Shown here in pieces: positions 11,498 to 21,577 of a stretch of DNA of 64,000 nucleotides. Under the pieces are notes generated by a model. That model saw nothing but the letters and a program-made list of their open reading frames with translations. It was not told where the DNA came from and did no database searches. The DNA is taken from NCBI GenBank assembly GCA_018340375.1, contig JAFFJZ010000009.1, forward strand, positions 11,734,501-11,798,500. Direction: 5' to 3'. The DNA is from Gonatopus flavifemur (Eukaryota; Arthropoda; Insecta; Hymenoptera; Dryinidae). The position numbers and the translations under genes were made by a program. Within the stretch, counting starts at the first letter, position 1. Each line of letters opens with the position of its first letter.

Positions 11498-13561
11498 ATG
11501 ATTGTCATGAGAAACCTTCAACACCACCTGATGATGTCAATAATATTGACCACGGCAAACGCGTTGATAGCATACGATTGTGGTACTGCTAATTCAAACA
11601 TCACAACTATCTCGCTCAACGGACTTGGGACTTGCGAGATACCGGAGCCAAAATTGAACAAGAGTACCGTTTTTGTGCAACTATTGCAATTGAGTCATTT
11701 CGGTTCAGTCAAGATCCGGGAATGTAGGATAGAGGTATTCCGTGAAGTTAGAAGATGCGGAATGTTCTCTCATATATCAGCGGTTTCTGGCGGAATAGCT
11801 GAATACATTTTTGAAACCACCCGCGAACAATCTACGTGACTTCACGAATCCGGAAGAATCAACATAGGATTGAGTACGATACATGGGATACAAAGAAATG
11901 CCACCACAACATCTACCATCACTTTAGCTGGATCAATTTCAACCACCGGATCATGCAGCAGAATGTATTATTCTGACCCATACGGGTCATGGGGAGATGT
12001 GATAGTTCAGGGAAGAGCAAAGATCACTATTATGGATTATGAGGCTCAAACTCACCTAGATGAAAACAAGCTACACTTAAGATCTGGAACCAAATGCACC
12101 CTAACCTCTGGAACTTGTCTGGATTTATTTAGAGGAAATGCATACTGGGACATTGCCCCAAGAGATACGTGCAAATTCGACCGGTATAACGCCATTTACG
12201 AAGGATACGCGGACAAACTTGAAAACCAAAATCGAAAATATACAGGAACTGTGTATACTGTGAATACTCAAGACATAACCTTCGCCTTAGCCACTGAAAA
12301 TATCCAGTTACTATGTGGATATCAACTCATCAAGACGCAACACCCGAAGCTGTTCATCCTAGAGGGTCGAAGAGAAAACTTTTTTAACAAACCACCATCC
12401 ATGAAAACGCAAGATTTGGATCTGTTTACATACGTAAATACAAAATTTGTGTATGTGGAAAAACACATAAGAAATCAATTTAATACCTTATACAAAGATA
12501 TTTTGACTGAAAGTTGCATAATGGAGCGAGATATTTTGCGAAGTATACAAACACTAGCGCACATTAAGCCTGAGGAATTCGCATACAATTATAAACGAGG
12601 ACCAGGATACACAGCAATAGTCACTGGAGAAGTCGTCAGATTAATAAAATGCACACCGGTAGAAGTCAAAATGGCTAAAACTGAAGAATGTTACCAAGAA
12701 TTACCCGTCACAAAGGGAGATGAAAAATATTACCTGATGCCAAAAACGCACATTTTAAAGACTCGGGGATATGAAATTCCTTGCAACACTATTCTGCCAC
12801 CCATGTATGAGGTTGATGGCACATGGTATAAGATGCTGCCGTTCCCATCAGAAACCAAAGAGCCTCAAATAATGTCTCCTATCACAAAGCCATCATGGAA
12901 TTACCAAAATCCAGGAAATTTGGCAAGACAAGGTATTTATACAGAACAAGATATTGAAAATCTTCGAGACTATATAATGACTCCATTCGAACAACCAGCC
13001 ATCATCAACAAGATAGCTAGAGCTATAACCGGGGAATCAGTAAATCTACAAGGATTAACCCTAAATCGACTACTGAACGAAGAAACCCTTCAAGAGATTG
13101 CGAAATCCACCTGGAAAAGAATGTGGGTAGGATTCAGTAATTTTGGATTATTCAGTGCAGGCGTAATTGGAGTTATCATTGTGTTCAAAACAATCAAACA
13201 TATACTGGATATGATAATCAACATTTTTACCTTGCATTCAGCCTATGGTTGGTCAGTCTATATGATAGGTGGAATATGGGGAGCTGCCACTAATCTATTA
13301 TTGCACATGGCAAAAACAAAGCAAAATCAAACTGAAAACCAAGGAAAGAACTCAACAGTAAAAACAAGCCAAGAGAAAGAAATCCAAATCAGCGAAGAAT
13401 TACTTCAGCATGTAATAGAATTGGAACAGGAAATCAAGACAAAAGGTGAAGGAAAAAATGGAAATAAGTCACAATACCCAATAAATGAGTTAAATGACGC
13501 GAAGGTGACGATACAAATACATGATGAATCGAAAGAACATCGCCCTTATGGTTTAAATTAA
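11498..13561 (+). pseudogene. env: env: membrane glycoprotein (687 codons, one premature TGA)
   Basis: Env is the surface glycoprotein of an infectious or formerly infectious element. ATG 11498 is chosen because it gives a short basic start, a hydrophobic stretch (LMMSIILTTANALIA) and a signal cleavage just before YDCG. The ectodomain has many Cys and several N-x-S/T sites. A hydrophobic anchor lies near 13130-13190, a second hydrophobic stretch near 13240-13310, then a basic, Glu/Lys-rich cytoplasmic tail. The only break is TGA at 11837. I see no furin site followed by a fusion peptide, so it does not look like the F-type env usual in errantiviruses. The Cys pattern of the first ~110 residues is more like glycoproteins of chuvirus-type mononegaviruses; this is an inference. 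Confidence 0.75.
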
Positions 13562-13615
13562 TATAAAATATATAAATCTCACTCCGTAATGATAAAATTC
13601 CTACTAAATTTTATC

Positions 13616-13630
13616 AAAAAACGGGGGAGG
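13616..13630 (+). other. Polypurine tract
   Basis: AAAAACGGGGGAGG lies directly before the TGTAATATAC start of the 3' LTR. It would prime plus-strand DNA synthesis and it fixes the LTR start. Confidence 0.8.
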
Positions 13631-13949
13631 TGTAATATACTCTGTATATTCTCAATTCCACGTACATGAATATTACTCTCATTTTTTTTGTTTCTCTTCA
13701 CAAATAAGGAATCCAGGTTTAGCATGGTATAATAAGAAAAACCCAAACCTTTCCTTCTCTTTATGAATATAACAGGAAGTGATAAACCTGGAAGGTGACA
13801 TGTGTACGAACATCTCGTTGGCCGACTGAATGTCGCGCCATGTAATAAAATGACTAAGTGCAAACCCTTCCAGGTATACTTTGGGGTACGTGTGAAATGT
13901 CTCTATGTAACATTTTCTTTTAAGGAACATATTTGAGGTTTGAATAGAA

Positions 13950-14240
13950 TAAGACATTCAACTAAATAAATAGACATTATATAAATTCTATTGACAAATG
14001 AATCAAATAGAATAAACATGCAAATAAATATAAACACACTACATATTAACAAACGAATGAATAGAATAAACATGCAAATAAATATAAGCACGCTACATGT
14101 CAACAAACAAATAAATAGAATGAGCGTGCAGATAAACATTCATATACACTCCAATAACAATCAAACAAATGGGATTAAGATGCAAACGAGTAAGCATAAA
14201 TTATACACAAGAAATAAATACATTACATACACTTCATCAA
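13950..14240 (+). repeat. ~55-bp tandem repeat in U3
   Basis: Units carrying AATAGAATAAACATGCAAAT recur near 14006 and 14061, with more diverged copies near 13950 and 14117. Such repeats in U3 often act as enhancers. The open frames across them are by-products of the repetition. Confidence 0.7.
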
Positions 14241-14402
14241 ATAAATGAGTGTCACAAGCATGTAAATATACATATACACTGAGGAGAAGTATTCCAAGTT
14301 GTTGCAACCAAATAAACTTATTAACAAACCTCATTTGACCCGAAGATGGATTCTAGGATAAATAGGCCTTGTTTAACACAAACAAACTATTCTCTCAGTA
14401 TA

Positions 14403-16444
14403 CAGGGCGTCTACAGGGCCATTTGAAACAGGACAGCTGAATAACTCTTCAGAGAATGGAGGGGGAAAGAAATTGTTCAGATATAAGTTGTAGGGTTCGA
14501 AGGGGGCCATAAGATGGTGACCTTGAATTTGACCTTGAGGTCAATTTTGAGCATAATTGATGGTCAAAGTATGTTTTTTCGAATGGAAAACCCTACGTTC
14601 GACCTCAGAAATGGAAAGAGCGGAAAATTTTACGTCTGAATATGTTAACATATCAAGTCATTTTGAGGTCATTCGGAGGTCAAAAAACCATTTTCTATGG
14701 ATTTTCACGGAAGAGCCTCAAACGAGTTGTTTCTCTGACCAAAGTTATTGAAGTTAAAGTGAAACCCCACGTTTCGACCTTGGATTGGAAGTAAACAGAA
14801 CTAACCTTCAGAGTTTATTCTTCATATCAGTACGAAAATGATCATTAAGAAGTTTTCATCGTTTACGGTGTCAGTGCGTGTTCAAAATGGTTTATTCACC
14901 TGACCCATGTGTTGATATTTTGATGATCTTGGGTGAGTGTCGCGGAGTGTATCAAAGAGCGTCACGATTGTACAGAGAGCGGTTTGGAGATCGGCAGCAT
15001 CATCCTTCTCCGGAAGTCATTCGCCAAGTTGAAAGAAATTGTCGACAAGGAAGGATTGGTCAACGCCGAAACAATCAAGGTTTCAACTTTAACGACCCTC
15101 GATGCGTTGCTGTTTTAGCAATAATACATATGAATCCTCATGATAGTTTACGTGATATTGAACGTGATTTGGGTATTCCACGCAGTACGGCACACAGAAT
15201 TCTACGAGCTGCTCAATATCATCCGTACCACATCACACTGACCCAAGAATTATCTGAACAAGATATGCAGAATCGGGTTAACTTTTGCCATTGGGCTTTA
15301 CAGAGGTTGGACGAAGCGCCCGATTTCTTTCGATATGTTCTTTTCAGTGATGAATCAACGTTTCAAAGTACTGGCTTGTTAAATCGTCACAATAGCCACT
15401 ATTGGTCAGCGCAAAACCCGCACTGGACTCAACAAGTTGATCATCAGCATCGGTGGAGTATAAATGTTTGGTGTGGAATTCTAGACAATCAAGTTATTGG
15501 GCCGTATTTTTTTGATGGAACTGTTAACGGTCCAAATTATCTACAGTTTTTACAGAATGAATTACCAGTTCTCATGGGAGATGTGACATTAGCAACTAGG
15601 CAGAGGATGTGGTATCAGCAAGACGGTGCACCACCACACTTTGCTCGATGTGTGAGGGATTATCTAAATATCCTTTTCCCCAATCGTTGGATTGGTCGAG
15701 GTGGATTTGCACTGTGGCCGGCAAGATCTCCTGATCTCACCCCTCTAGATTTTTATTTGTGGGGTTACGTAAAAAATGTCGTTCATACCAACCGACCAAC
15801 AACACCTGTGGATCTACAACAACGCATCAGATACGCAATTGCGAATATTCGTGCAGAAGTTTTTCAGGCTGTTCTTGGAAACTTTCGACGCCGGCTGGAG
15901 TTATGTATTGAAGTAAATGGCGGTCAATTCGAACATCTCCTGCAATAAGTGTGTCTTACCCGTCAACGGATTTGTGCCATCTGTAATTATAAAACGACGA
16001 ACTGGAAAAATAAATAATTTTCCAATTATTGTTTCAAATTTGGCATTCATTATCGTTCTCAAGGTCGAATCCAAGGTCGAAACGTGGGGTTTCACTTCAA
16101 CTTCAATAACTTAGGTCAGAGAAACAACTCGTTTGAGGCTTTTCCGTGAAAATCCATAGAAAATGGTTTTTTGACCTTCAAATGACCTCTAAATGACCTG
16201 ATATGTTAACATATTCGGACGTAAAATTTTCCGCTCTTTCCATTCCTCAGGTCGAACGTAGGGTTTCCTATTCAAAAAAACATACTTTGACCATCAATTA
16301 TGCTCAAAATTGACCTCAAGGTCAAATTCAAGGTCACCGTCTTATGGCCCCCTTAGAACCCTACAACTTATATCTGAACAATTTCTTTCCCCCTCCATTC
16401 CCTGAAGAGTTATTCAGCTGTCCTGTTTCAAATCGGACGCCCTG
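14403..16444 (+). mobile_element. DD41D transposon, copy A, inside the 3' LTR
   Basis: The 2042-bp element has long inverted repeats (about 390 bases) with ends CAGGGCGTC and GACGCCCTG, and TA duplications at 14401-14402 and 16445-16446. It is nearly identical to copy B at 25386-27441. Its left end carries a 7-base partial duplication of TACAGGG just inside the terminus that copy B lacks. Confidence 0.92.
14887..15948 (+). CDS. DD41D transposase (353 aa), intact, copy A
   Basis: A cut-and-paste DDE transposase. ATG 14887 is the same start as in copy B; an upstream GTG is not needed. The N-terminal part holds a helix-turn-helix near residues 86-110. The catalytic Asp are at 155 (FSDES), 246 (QQDGAPPH) and 288 (LTPLD), 41 residues apart for the last pair. 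The frame is uninterrupted. About 16 residues differ from copy B (for example positions 6-7, 15 and 25). It belongs to the same group as the transposase in pol but to a clearly different lineage. Confidence 0.93.
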   Translation: MVYSPDPCVDILMILGECRGVYQRASRLYRERFGDRQHHPSPEVIRQVERNCRQGRIGQRRNNQGFNFNDPRCVAVLAIIHMNPHDSLRDIERDLGIPRSTAHRILRAAQYHPYHITLTQELSEQDMQNRVNFCHWALQRLDEAPDFFRYVLFSDESTFQSTGLLNRHNSHYWSAQNPHWTQQVDHQHRWSINVWCGILDNQVIGPYFFDGTVNGPNYLQFLQNELPVLMGDVTLATRQRMWYQQDGAPPHFARCVRDYLNILFPNRWIGRGGFALWPARSPDLTPLDFYLWGYVKNVVHTNRPTTPVDLQQRIRYAIANIRAEVFQAVLGNFRRRLELCIEVNGGQFEHLLQ

Positions 16445-17120
16445 TATAATACACACTTCGTAGTAATTAATAAGGAGCACGAAGTTATAAAACGAACAAA
16501 TAGAATTGTTCATGAATTTTTAAAGTGAATAACTATTGAGAAAGGTAGTTCAATCATAAGAACGCGTGATTTAAATGATCTTTTAACCAAAATATGAAAT
16601 ATAAGACCAATCTGAAAACGGCACATCACCTTTCTGAGACTAGAGAATGGTTATATGAAGAAGAATCGATGAACATGCGCTGATCTGAAAAACCCTTTGA
16701 TCAACGGGATTTATCCCCCCACGAAAGATTCAGGACGTGGAAAATCATCATACAAGAATAAGGAAATGACCCTCTCTACAATCGCGAACGTTACCCTCAT
16801 TTGGAAATAATGCAAGGAAGACAACAGGCCTTCCACCACCATATAATGATCTATAACCAATAGGTCCTCACCCCCTGCGAAGAAACCAAGAGACAACAGC
16901 CCCTCTCAATACAAAGAACCAATTATTGATTCGTGGGTCATCCTTGGCAATGAATCCATAACCAATGGGATAAATGCAGAAGGAAAGGGAATCAAAGATC
17001 GCCAATCATGAAAATTCGTGATCGACAAGATCCACCCTCACCCGAAATAAGATGTGTAAGTTAAATTTACAGAAAAGAGGGGAGCAACCCCTCCTATGGA
17101 GAAAAACTAACGCTGAATTC

Positions 17121-17150
17121 TGATTGGCTGCACGAGAATATAAAAGCGGG
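17121..17150 (+). promoter_or_regulatory. LTR promoter: TATA box with upstream inverted CCAAT
   Basis: TATAAAAG at 17139-17146 follows ATTGG at about 17123. This is a conventional RNA polymerase II core promoter and would put the start of the R region near 17170. The remainder of the LTR, with its ORF, then forms the beginning of the genomic RNA. Confidence 0.65.
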
Positions 17151-17324
17151 TGCACAGCCAGAATAGACACACTCCTCGGCGCTACATCCAATACAAGCTC
17201 CACAGCTTTCTTAATACTACGGCTCTATAGCCAATTCAACTCTAAAGTTATTTTTATCTCCCCGGCTATACAGCCAATCAGGCATTCTTCAGTTTCGTTT
17301 GAAACAAGTTATTGTTGCTGCGGA

Positions 17325-17700
17325 GGAACGTGCCACCGCTGATACTTGGCCGATTGACGACTTAGAAAATCGTGCCGCCGCCGATATTTGGCCGAATTGT
17401 TGTTGTTCCTGATTCCTGGCCGACCGACACACCATCGTTGCCTGCGCCACCGATATTTGGCCGAATAATAAAGTGTTCCCGCTACTGATATTTGGTCGAA
17501 TCGCTGTTACGGATGATTGTGCTGCCGCCGATAACTGGCCAAATCATTCTGCTGTGAAAGATCGTGCCGCCGTTGATACTTGGCCAACCAACAATTTAGA
17601 AGGCTGTGCTGCTGTCGATATTCGCCCGAATCATTGCTGTTTCTGATTCCTGGCCGAACAATACATTATTATTGTCCGCGCTGCCGCCGATAATCAGACA
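17325..17700 (+). repeat. About ten copies of a GATATTTGGCCGAAT-like motif
   Basis: Variants of GATAYTTGGCCGAAT recur every 30-60 bases and are mostly preceded by GTGCCGCCGC-like sequence. Examples are GATACTTGGCCGATT, GATATTTGGCCGAAT and GATTCCTGGCCGAAC. They lie downstream of the TATA box, in the transcribed part of the LTR. GC content is much higher than in the surroundings. An AATAAA near 17466 could be a polyadenylation signal. Confidence 0.7.
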
Positions 17701-17761
17701 ATAATACTGGGCTGTCATTGGCCTCCACCGACATTATCGTCCTTCACTAGTAAAGTAAGTA

Positions 17762-19065
17762 CACGGTGTGTTCAAAAAGTAAGGTGACTTTGTATTTTTA
17801 AGAAAAAATATTCATTTATTTATCAATATTTATGTTGTCTCCTTCAAAGTAATCCCCCTCAGATACAATACACTTATGCCAACGGTTTCTCCAATCCTCA
17901 AAGCACTTCTCATAAGCACTTTTCGGTATAGCCTTGAGCTCTTCCAGCGATGCAGTCTTTATCTCTTCAATCGTTGCAAATCTCCGTCCTTTCATAGGTC
18001 TCTTTAGTTTTGTGAACAAGAAAAAGTCACATGGGGCCAAATCCGGTGAATATGGTGGCTGAGGCATGATCGTGGTGTTGTTTTTGGCCAAAAAATCTCT
18101 CACAAGCAAAGATGAGTGAGCAGGGGCATTATCGTGATGCAAAAGCCATGAATTATTTTTCCACAATTCTGGACGTTTCCTTCGTATTGCTTCCCGCAAA
18201 CGGCGCATAACTTCAAGATAATACTGTTTCTTGACCGTACGACCATATGGTAAGAACTCCTGATGCACCACGCCATGGTAATCGAAGAAAACAGTGAGCA
18301 CAACTTTGACATTTGATCGAACTTGGCGTGCTTTTTTCGGTCTTGGCTCATCTGGGGTCTTCCATTGGGACGATTGGACTTTGGTTTCGACATCATAACC
18401 ATATACCCATGATTCGTCACCAGTTATGACCCTTTTGAGTAAATCTGGGTCGTCGTTGACGTCATTCAACAGTTCTTGAGCGATGCTCATGCGACGTTTC
18501 TTTTGGTCAAAATTTAGCAATTTCGGAACAAACTTCGCTGACACACGTCTCATGCACGAAACGTTAGGAAAAATTTCATGGCACGAGCCAAGCCACAAAC
18601 CAACATCCTCAGTAACTTCTCTGATAGTGATTCGACGATTTTCCAAAACAATTTTCTTCACTGCTTGAACGTTTTCATCAGTTGTTGACGTGCTTGGGCG
18701 TCCAGAGCGAGGCTCGTCTTTGGCATCTTCCCGGCCATCTTGGAAGAGTTTGTACCACTTGTAAACATTTTTTTTACTCAGAACAGTGTCACCGTATGCT
18801 ACTGTCAACATTTAAAGTGTTTCGGAGCACTTTATCTTATTCTTTACACAAAATTTGATGCAAATCCTTTGATCCATATTTTCCGATAGCCAGAAATCGC
18901 CGAGCAGGCAAAACACTTATAACCTTTACGCCTCTCACAACCAAACAAAAAATGCTATACACTTGCAACTTGGTACAGATGTTTGAGAAGAGTGTGCCAA
19001 CATAACAAAACAACAAAATCACCCGCGAAATTTGAAAAGTCACCTTACTTTTTGAACACACCTCG
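17762..19065 (-). mobile_element. mariner (DD34D) inside the 3' LTR
   Basis: The 1304-bp element has ~30-base inverted repeats (GGTGTGTTCAAAAAGTAAGG near both ends) and TA duplications at 17760-17761 and 19066-19067. It carries one transposase on the minus strand with an early stop. Confidence 0.93.
17816..18877 (-). pseudogene. mariner transposase, early TAA at codon 22 or 23
   Basis: ATG at 18877 (minus strand) gives MDQRICIKFCVKNK, typical of mariner N-termini. TAA at 18814-18812 stops it after about 22 residues, and the rest is open to 17816. The catalytic Asp lie in ITGDESW, HHDNAPAH and YSPDLAPCD, with 34 residues between the last two (DD34D). The N-terminal half contains the ENRRITIREV helix-turn-helix region. 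Apart from the stop no frameshift is seen, so the break is one codon. A start at the ATG directly after the stop would lack the first DNA-binding helix. Confidence 0.9.
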
Positions 19066-19534
19066 TATAGCTTTGAACTCTGTATTTTCATACAGTACCC
19101 ATTTGAGCAACTGCTCTTCCTATTCGGGAATCAGTTGTTTAACCCTTTGGATTTTCTGTTCAGTTTATCCAAAGGCTAGGATCCTCAATCCGTTTTATAA
19201 TCATTTGATTTTCTTCGATAATCTACTGTCATATGAGTTCCTTGATTCTAATTTTGAGATATTTGTTCTTGAGAGAAAGATGAATTCCAAATTTCCAGCC
19301 TCACTATAGTTATTTAATAGGAAAGGTTTCATTATTTTGACACGATTCTTCTTTTTAATGAGCCATTCCTGAAAGGTTAGAATCAGATTACTTGATTTCA
19401 AATAGATAGGAAGCCTTTTGTTTGATTCAACTAACAAAATTTTTTTTCAAAGAAGTGATAGCTAATCCCGAAAGAAATTTCAGAGGTTTCATTTAGTGCT
19501 GAAAAAAATAATGGAATTGTCTCTTTTTGAATAG

Positions 19535-20044
19535 ATGGAAAGAATTACCCGATTAGAAGAACAGATTAGACGGGCTGAAGAGGGAATCGCAGAGAGGAGA
19601 TTAGATTTCCACTCTTCTACGGAAAAGGAAAAACAAGAGAAGCCGAAATTTAGAAAGAACCACGTACAGGATAAGAAGCGAATTTATTAATGGCAGAATG
19701 AAATCAAAATTATAAGATGGATTTTAAAGAATCAAGCTAGTTCAAACCGATGTGTGAACTGTATAAAATTTTCAATTAAATATTACGACTGTAACATTTG
19801 CAAATTAGACGAAAAGAATTATTTATACTCAAATGATACACAATTACTAGAAAAAGGTCTCCCCCCAGAGGAGATTGTAGAATTACAGATCAATAATAAT
19901 CAATTTGTAGAAATAGATAATAGGAATAAATTGAAATTTTACCAGATTAAATTTTTATCACTGACTTCACCTCCTCCCTCCCTCCTCAGTCAAGAAACAT
20001 CAATCCTTCCCCTTCCTTTCTTAACCGATAAAAAGGGGAATTAG
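19535..20044 (+). CDS. LTR-encoded ORF, 3' LTR copy (169 codons, one TAA)
   Basis: ATG 19535 opens a frame with a strong N-terminal coiled coil (MERITRLEEQIRRAEEGIAE, with I/L/A at heptad positions), a Lys/Glu-rich linker and the C-x2-C-x9-C-x2-C motif, and it ends at TAG 20042. TAA at 19688-19690 interrupts it here; the 5' LTR copy has no stop at that point but ends earlier, at 330-332. Each copy is therefore damaged at a different place, and both keep the Cys motif unchanged. It lies between the LTR promoter and the primer site, so it would be the first ORF of the genomic RNA. The family is not recognised. Confidence 0.5.
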
Positions 20045-20085
20045 TTTAAATTGCCGTCTTGTTTGGAAACATTCAGGACGTGACA

Positions 20086-20316
20086 CAAGCAATAAAACTG
20101 AGAGATGAAAAGGGAGTACTTTCTGTGCCTGACGCGCAAACCGGAAAAGGACTCCCAAATCAAACGATCGCTGCAATAAAGCAGTTCCATCTAAGTGAGC
20201 AAAACTCAAGAGAACTCCCAGGAATGACACATCATGTCTTGATTAAAAATAGTGATGGCTTTAAAGAAAAAATCCAAAAAAGACTTCTCTATTGCAACTC
20301 ACATTTGTGTCAATAA
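20086..20316 (+). pseudogene. Fragment of an unnamed arthropod repeat-encoded protein
   Basis: Directly after the LTR, about 77 codons are open to TAA at 20314, reading through GVLSVPDAQTGKGLP, RELPGMTHH and KIQKRLLYCN. This resembles a protein segment I associate with repeat families in many insect genomes that lacks a name. The retroelement probably inserted into it. It has no start codon of its own here and its upstream part is not in the window. Function is unknown. Confidence 0.35.
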
Positions 20317-20960
20317 CGTACTTGATAGTTATAAAATTCTATTAGGATATCCCTCAATAATCATTCACACAATGACAAACTGAGACAAAATGGTTGCAAA
20401 ATGATTATCGACAACCAAGCCAAAAGTGGATAATTTCCGAAATTTCGCGCAAAATCATGCCATAACGCGAGTTGCTTCACTAAAACGTTCATAACTTCCA
20501 CAATTTTGGAGGCTCCTTGAATTCTCAAACTGAAAAATGTTCGTGAAGAATGCAGCTACAACATATACATTCTTCTCAAAAAAATTGAGAACCGGGCCTT
20601 TCGAGATAAATTGACTCTTTTGAGAAAAATAATTTTTTTTCCAAAAACCTTTGAGAAAAACAATTTTCCAAAAATTTCCCCAAAAAGAGAATTTAGTTGA
20701 GTAGATGTGTGAATTTTTCCAGAATTTTATCTCATCTCCTTGTTCAGATAATAGAAAATGAATAGAAATGTGATTTTTGTTTGTTTGTACTGTAAAATCC
20801 ATACAACTGCATGAAGAAGGCTAATTCGGGGTTTTGTCTTTGTTCGAGCACCTCTTTGACACCACCAAATTTGGTCTAAATCGGAAACATGTCAGTTTTT
20901 TTTCGGCCGATCTGACGTGGATCGCCTCATATATATAACTCGGTTTCTCCGCAATGTTTA
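20317..20960. other. No gene recognised
   Basis: AT-rich sequence with poly-T/poly-A runs. The short open frames here show no motif. Confidence 0.6.
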
Positions 20961-21389
20961 CACGTTTGTTATTCCGGCATACGTGGACGGATTTTCATGA
21001 AACATAGGTTCTAGGGGTTCTTAAGGGTGCTGAATCCGAATCTGACGTTAAAAAAGAATTCAAGGTGGCGATTCCAGAGAAGTGCACGTGGATTTAGTCA
21101 TTTTTGCATTTATGGATAGATTTTTATAAAACATGGGTTCTAGAGGTTTTTGAGGGTGCTGAATCCAAAGCTGACGTTGAGAAATAAATCCAAGATGACC
21201 GATCTAATATAGTGGACGCGAATGAAGTCATTTGGAGGCACTCATCGGCATACGTAGTATACCAGCACGGACCGTTTATTGCACCCGCTATCGTACGCTC
21301 TGACCGGATCTTCAAAAATATTTGAGTAATCCAATTGGAAGTTGGATAGTTTTTAATGTCATGCGTAACTGATTAATGATCCGTGGGGT

Positions 21390-21397
21390 TGTCTGTA

Positions 21398-21432
<35 letters not shown>

Positions 21433-21433
21433 A
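21390..21433. repeat. (GTCT)n microsatellite
   Basis: About ten GTCT units with one or two substitutions. The flanks suggest it is part of the inserted repeat element. Confidence 0.9.
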
Positions 21434-21577
21434 CCCGTGATAACTCCGGACCGAGTGGACCAAATTGGATGAAATTTATAGAGGACCTTCTTCGAACCCT
21501 TCCCCCGAGACCATTTTTTTTATTGCAATCGGACAAGTCCTTCTATTTTCTTCAATTTTTTCCTGAAAAAATAGATG

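Larger units (their letters stand above)
1..20085 (+). mobile_element. Ty3/gypsy-class LTR retroelement with env (errantivirus-like), decayed; 5' end outside window
   Basis: The order LTR, primer site, gag, pol (protease, RT, RNase H, integrase), env, polypurine tract and LTR is visible in sequence. The domain order of pol is that of Ty3/gypsy elements, and the tRNA-Ser primer site plus an env gene suggest an errantivirus-like relative. The last ~480 bases of the two LTRs match, with roughly 35 differences by eye, so insertion was not recent. Three DNA transposons have landed inside (4474-6504, 14403-16444, 17762-19065). LTR ends are TGT...ACA. The 5' flank is outside the window, so the target duplication cannot be tested; the first five bases after the 3' LTR are CAAGC. 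Confidence 0.9.
13631..20085 (+). repeat. 3' LTR, about 3.1 kb without two nested transposons
   Basis: The LTR starts TGTAATATAC after the polypurine tract and ends CGTGACA, where the match to the 5' LTR stops. It spans 6455 bases; removing 14403-16444 and 17762-19065 with one TA each leaves about 3105. It holds a U3 tandem repeat, a TATA box, a repeated GATATTTGGCCGAAT-like motif and an ORF. An LTR of this size is far above the usual few hundred bases. Confidence 0.8.

Noticed and set aside
13991..14248. An 85-codon frame in U3 as a gene.
   Set aside because: It is produced by the tandem repeat lacking stops in one frame, with no matching start context or domain.
16700..16745. A possible earlier end of the 3' LTR at the inner ATTCAGGACGTGG.
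   Set aside because: The 5' LTR matches 19606-20085 for ~480 bases right up to 20085, whereas around 16741 only 13 bases match.
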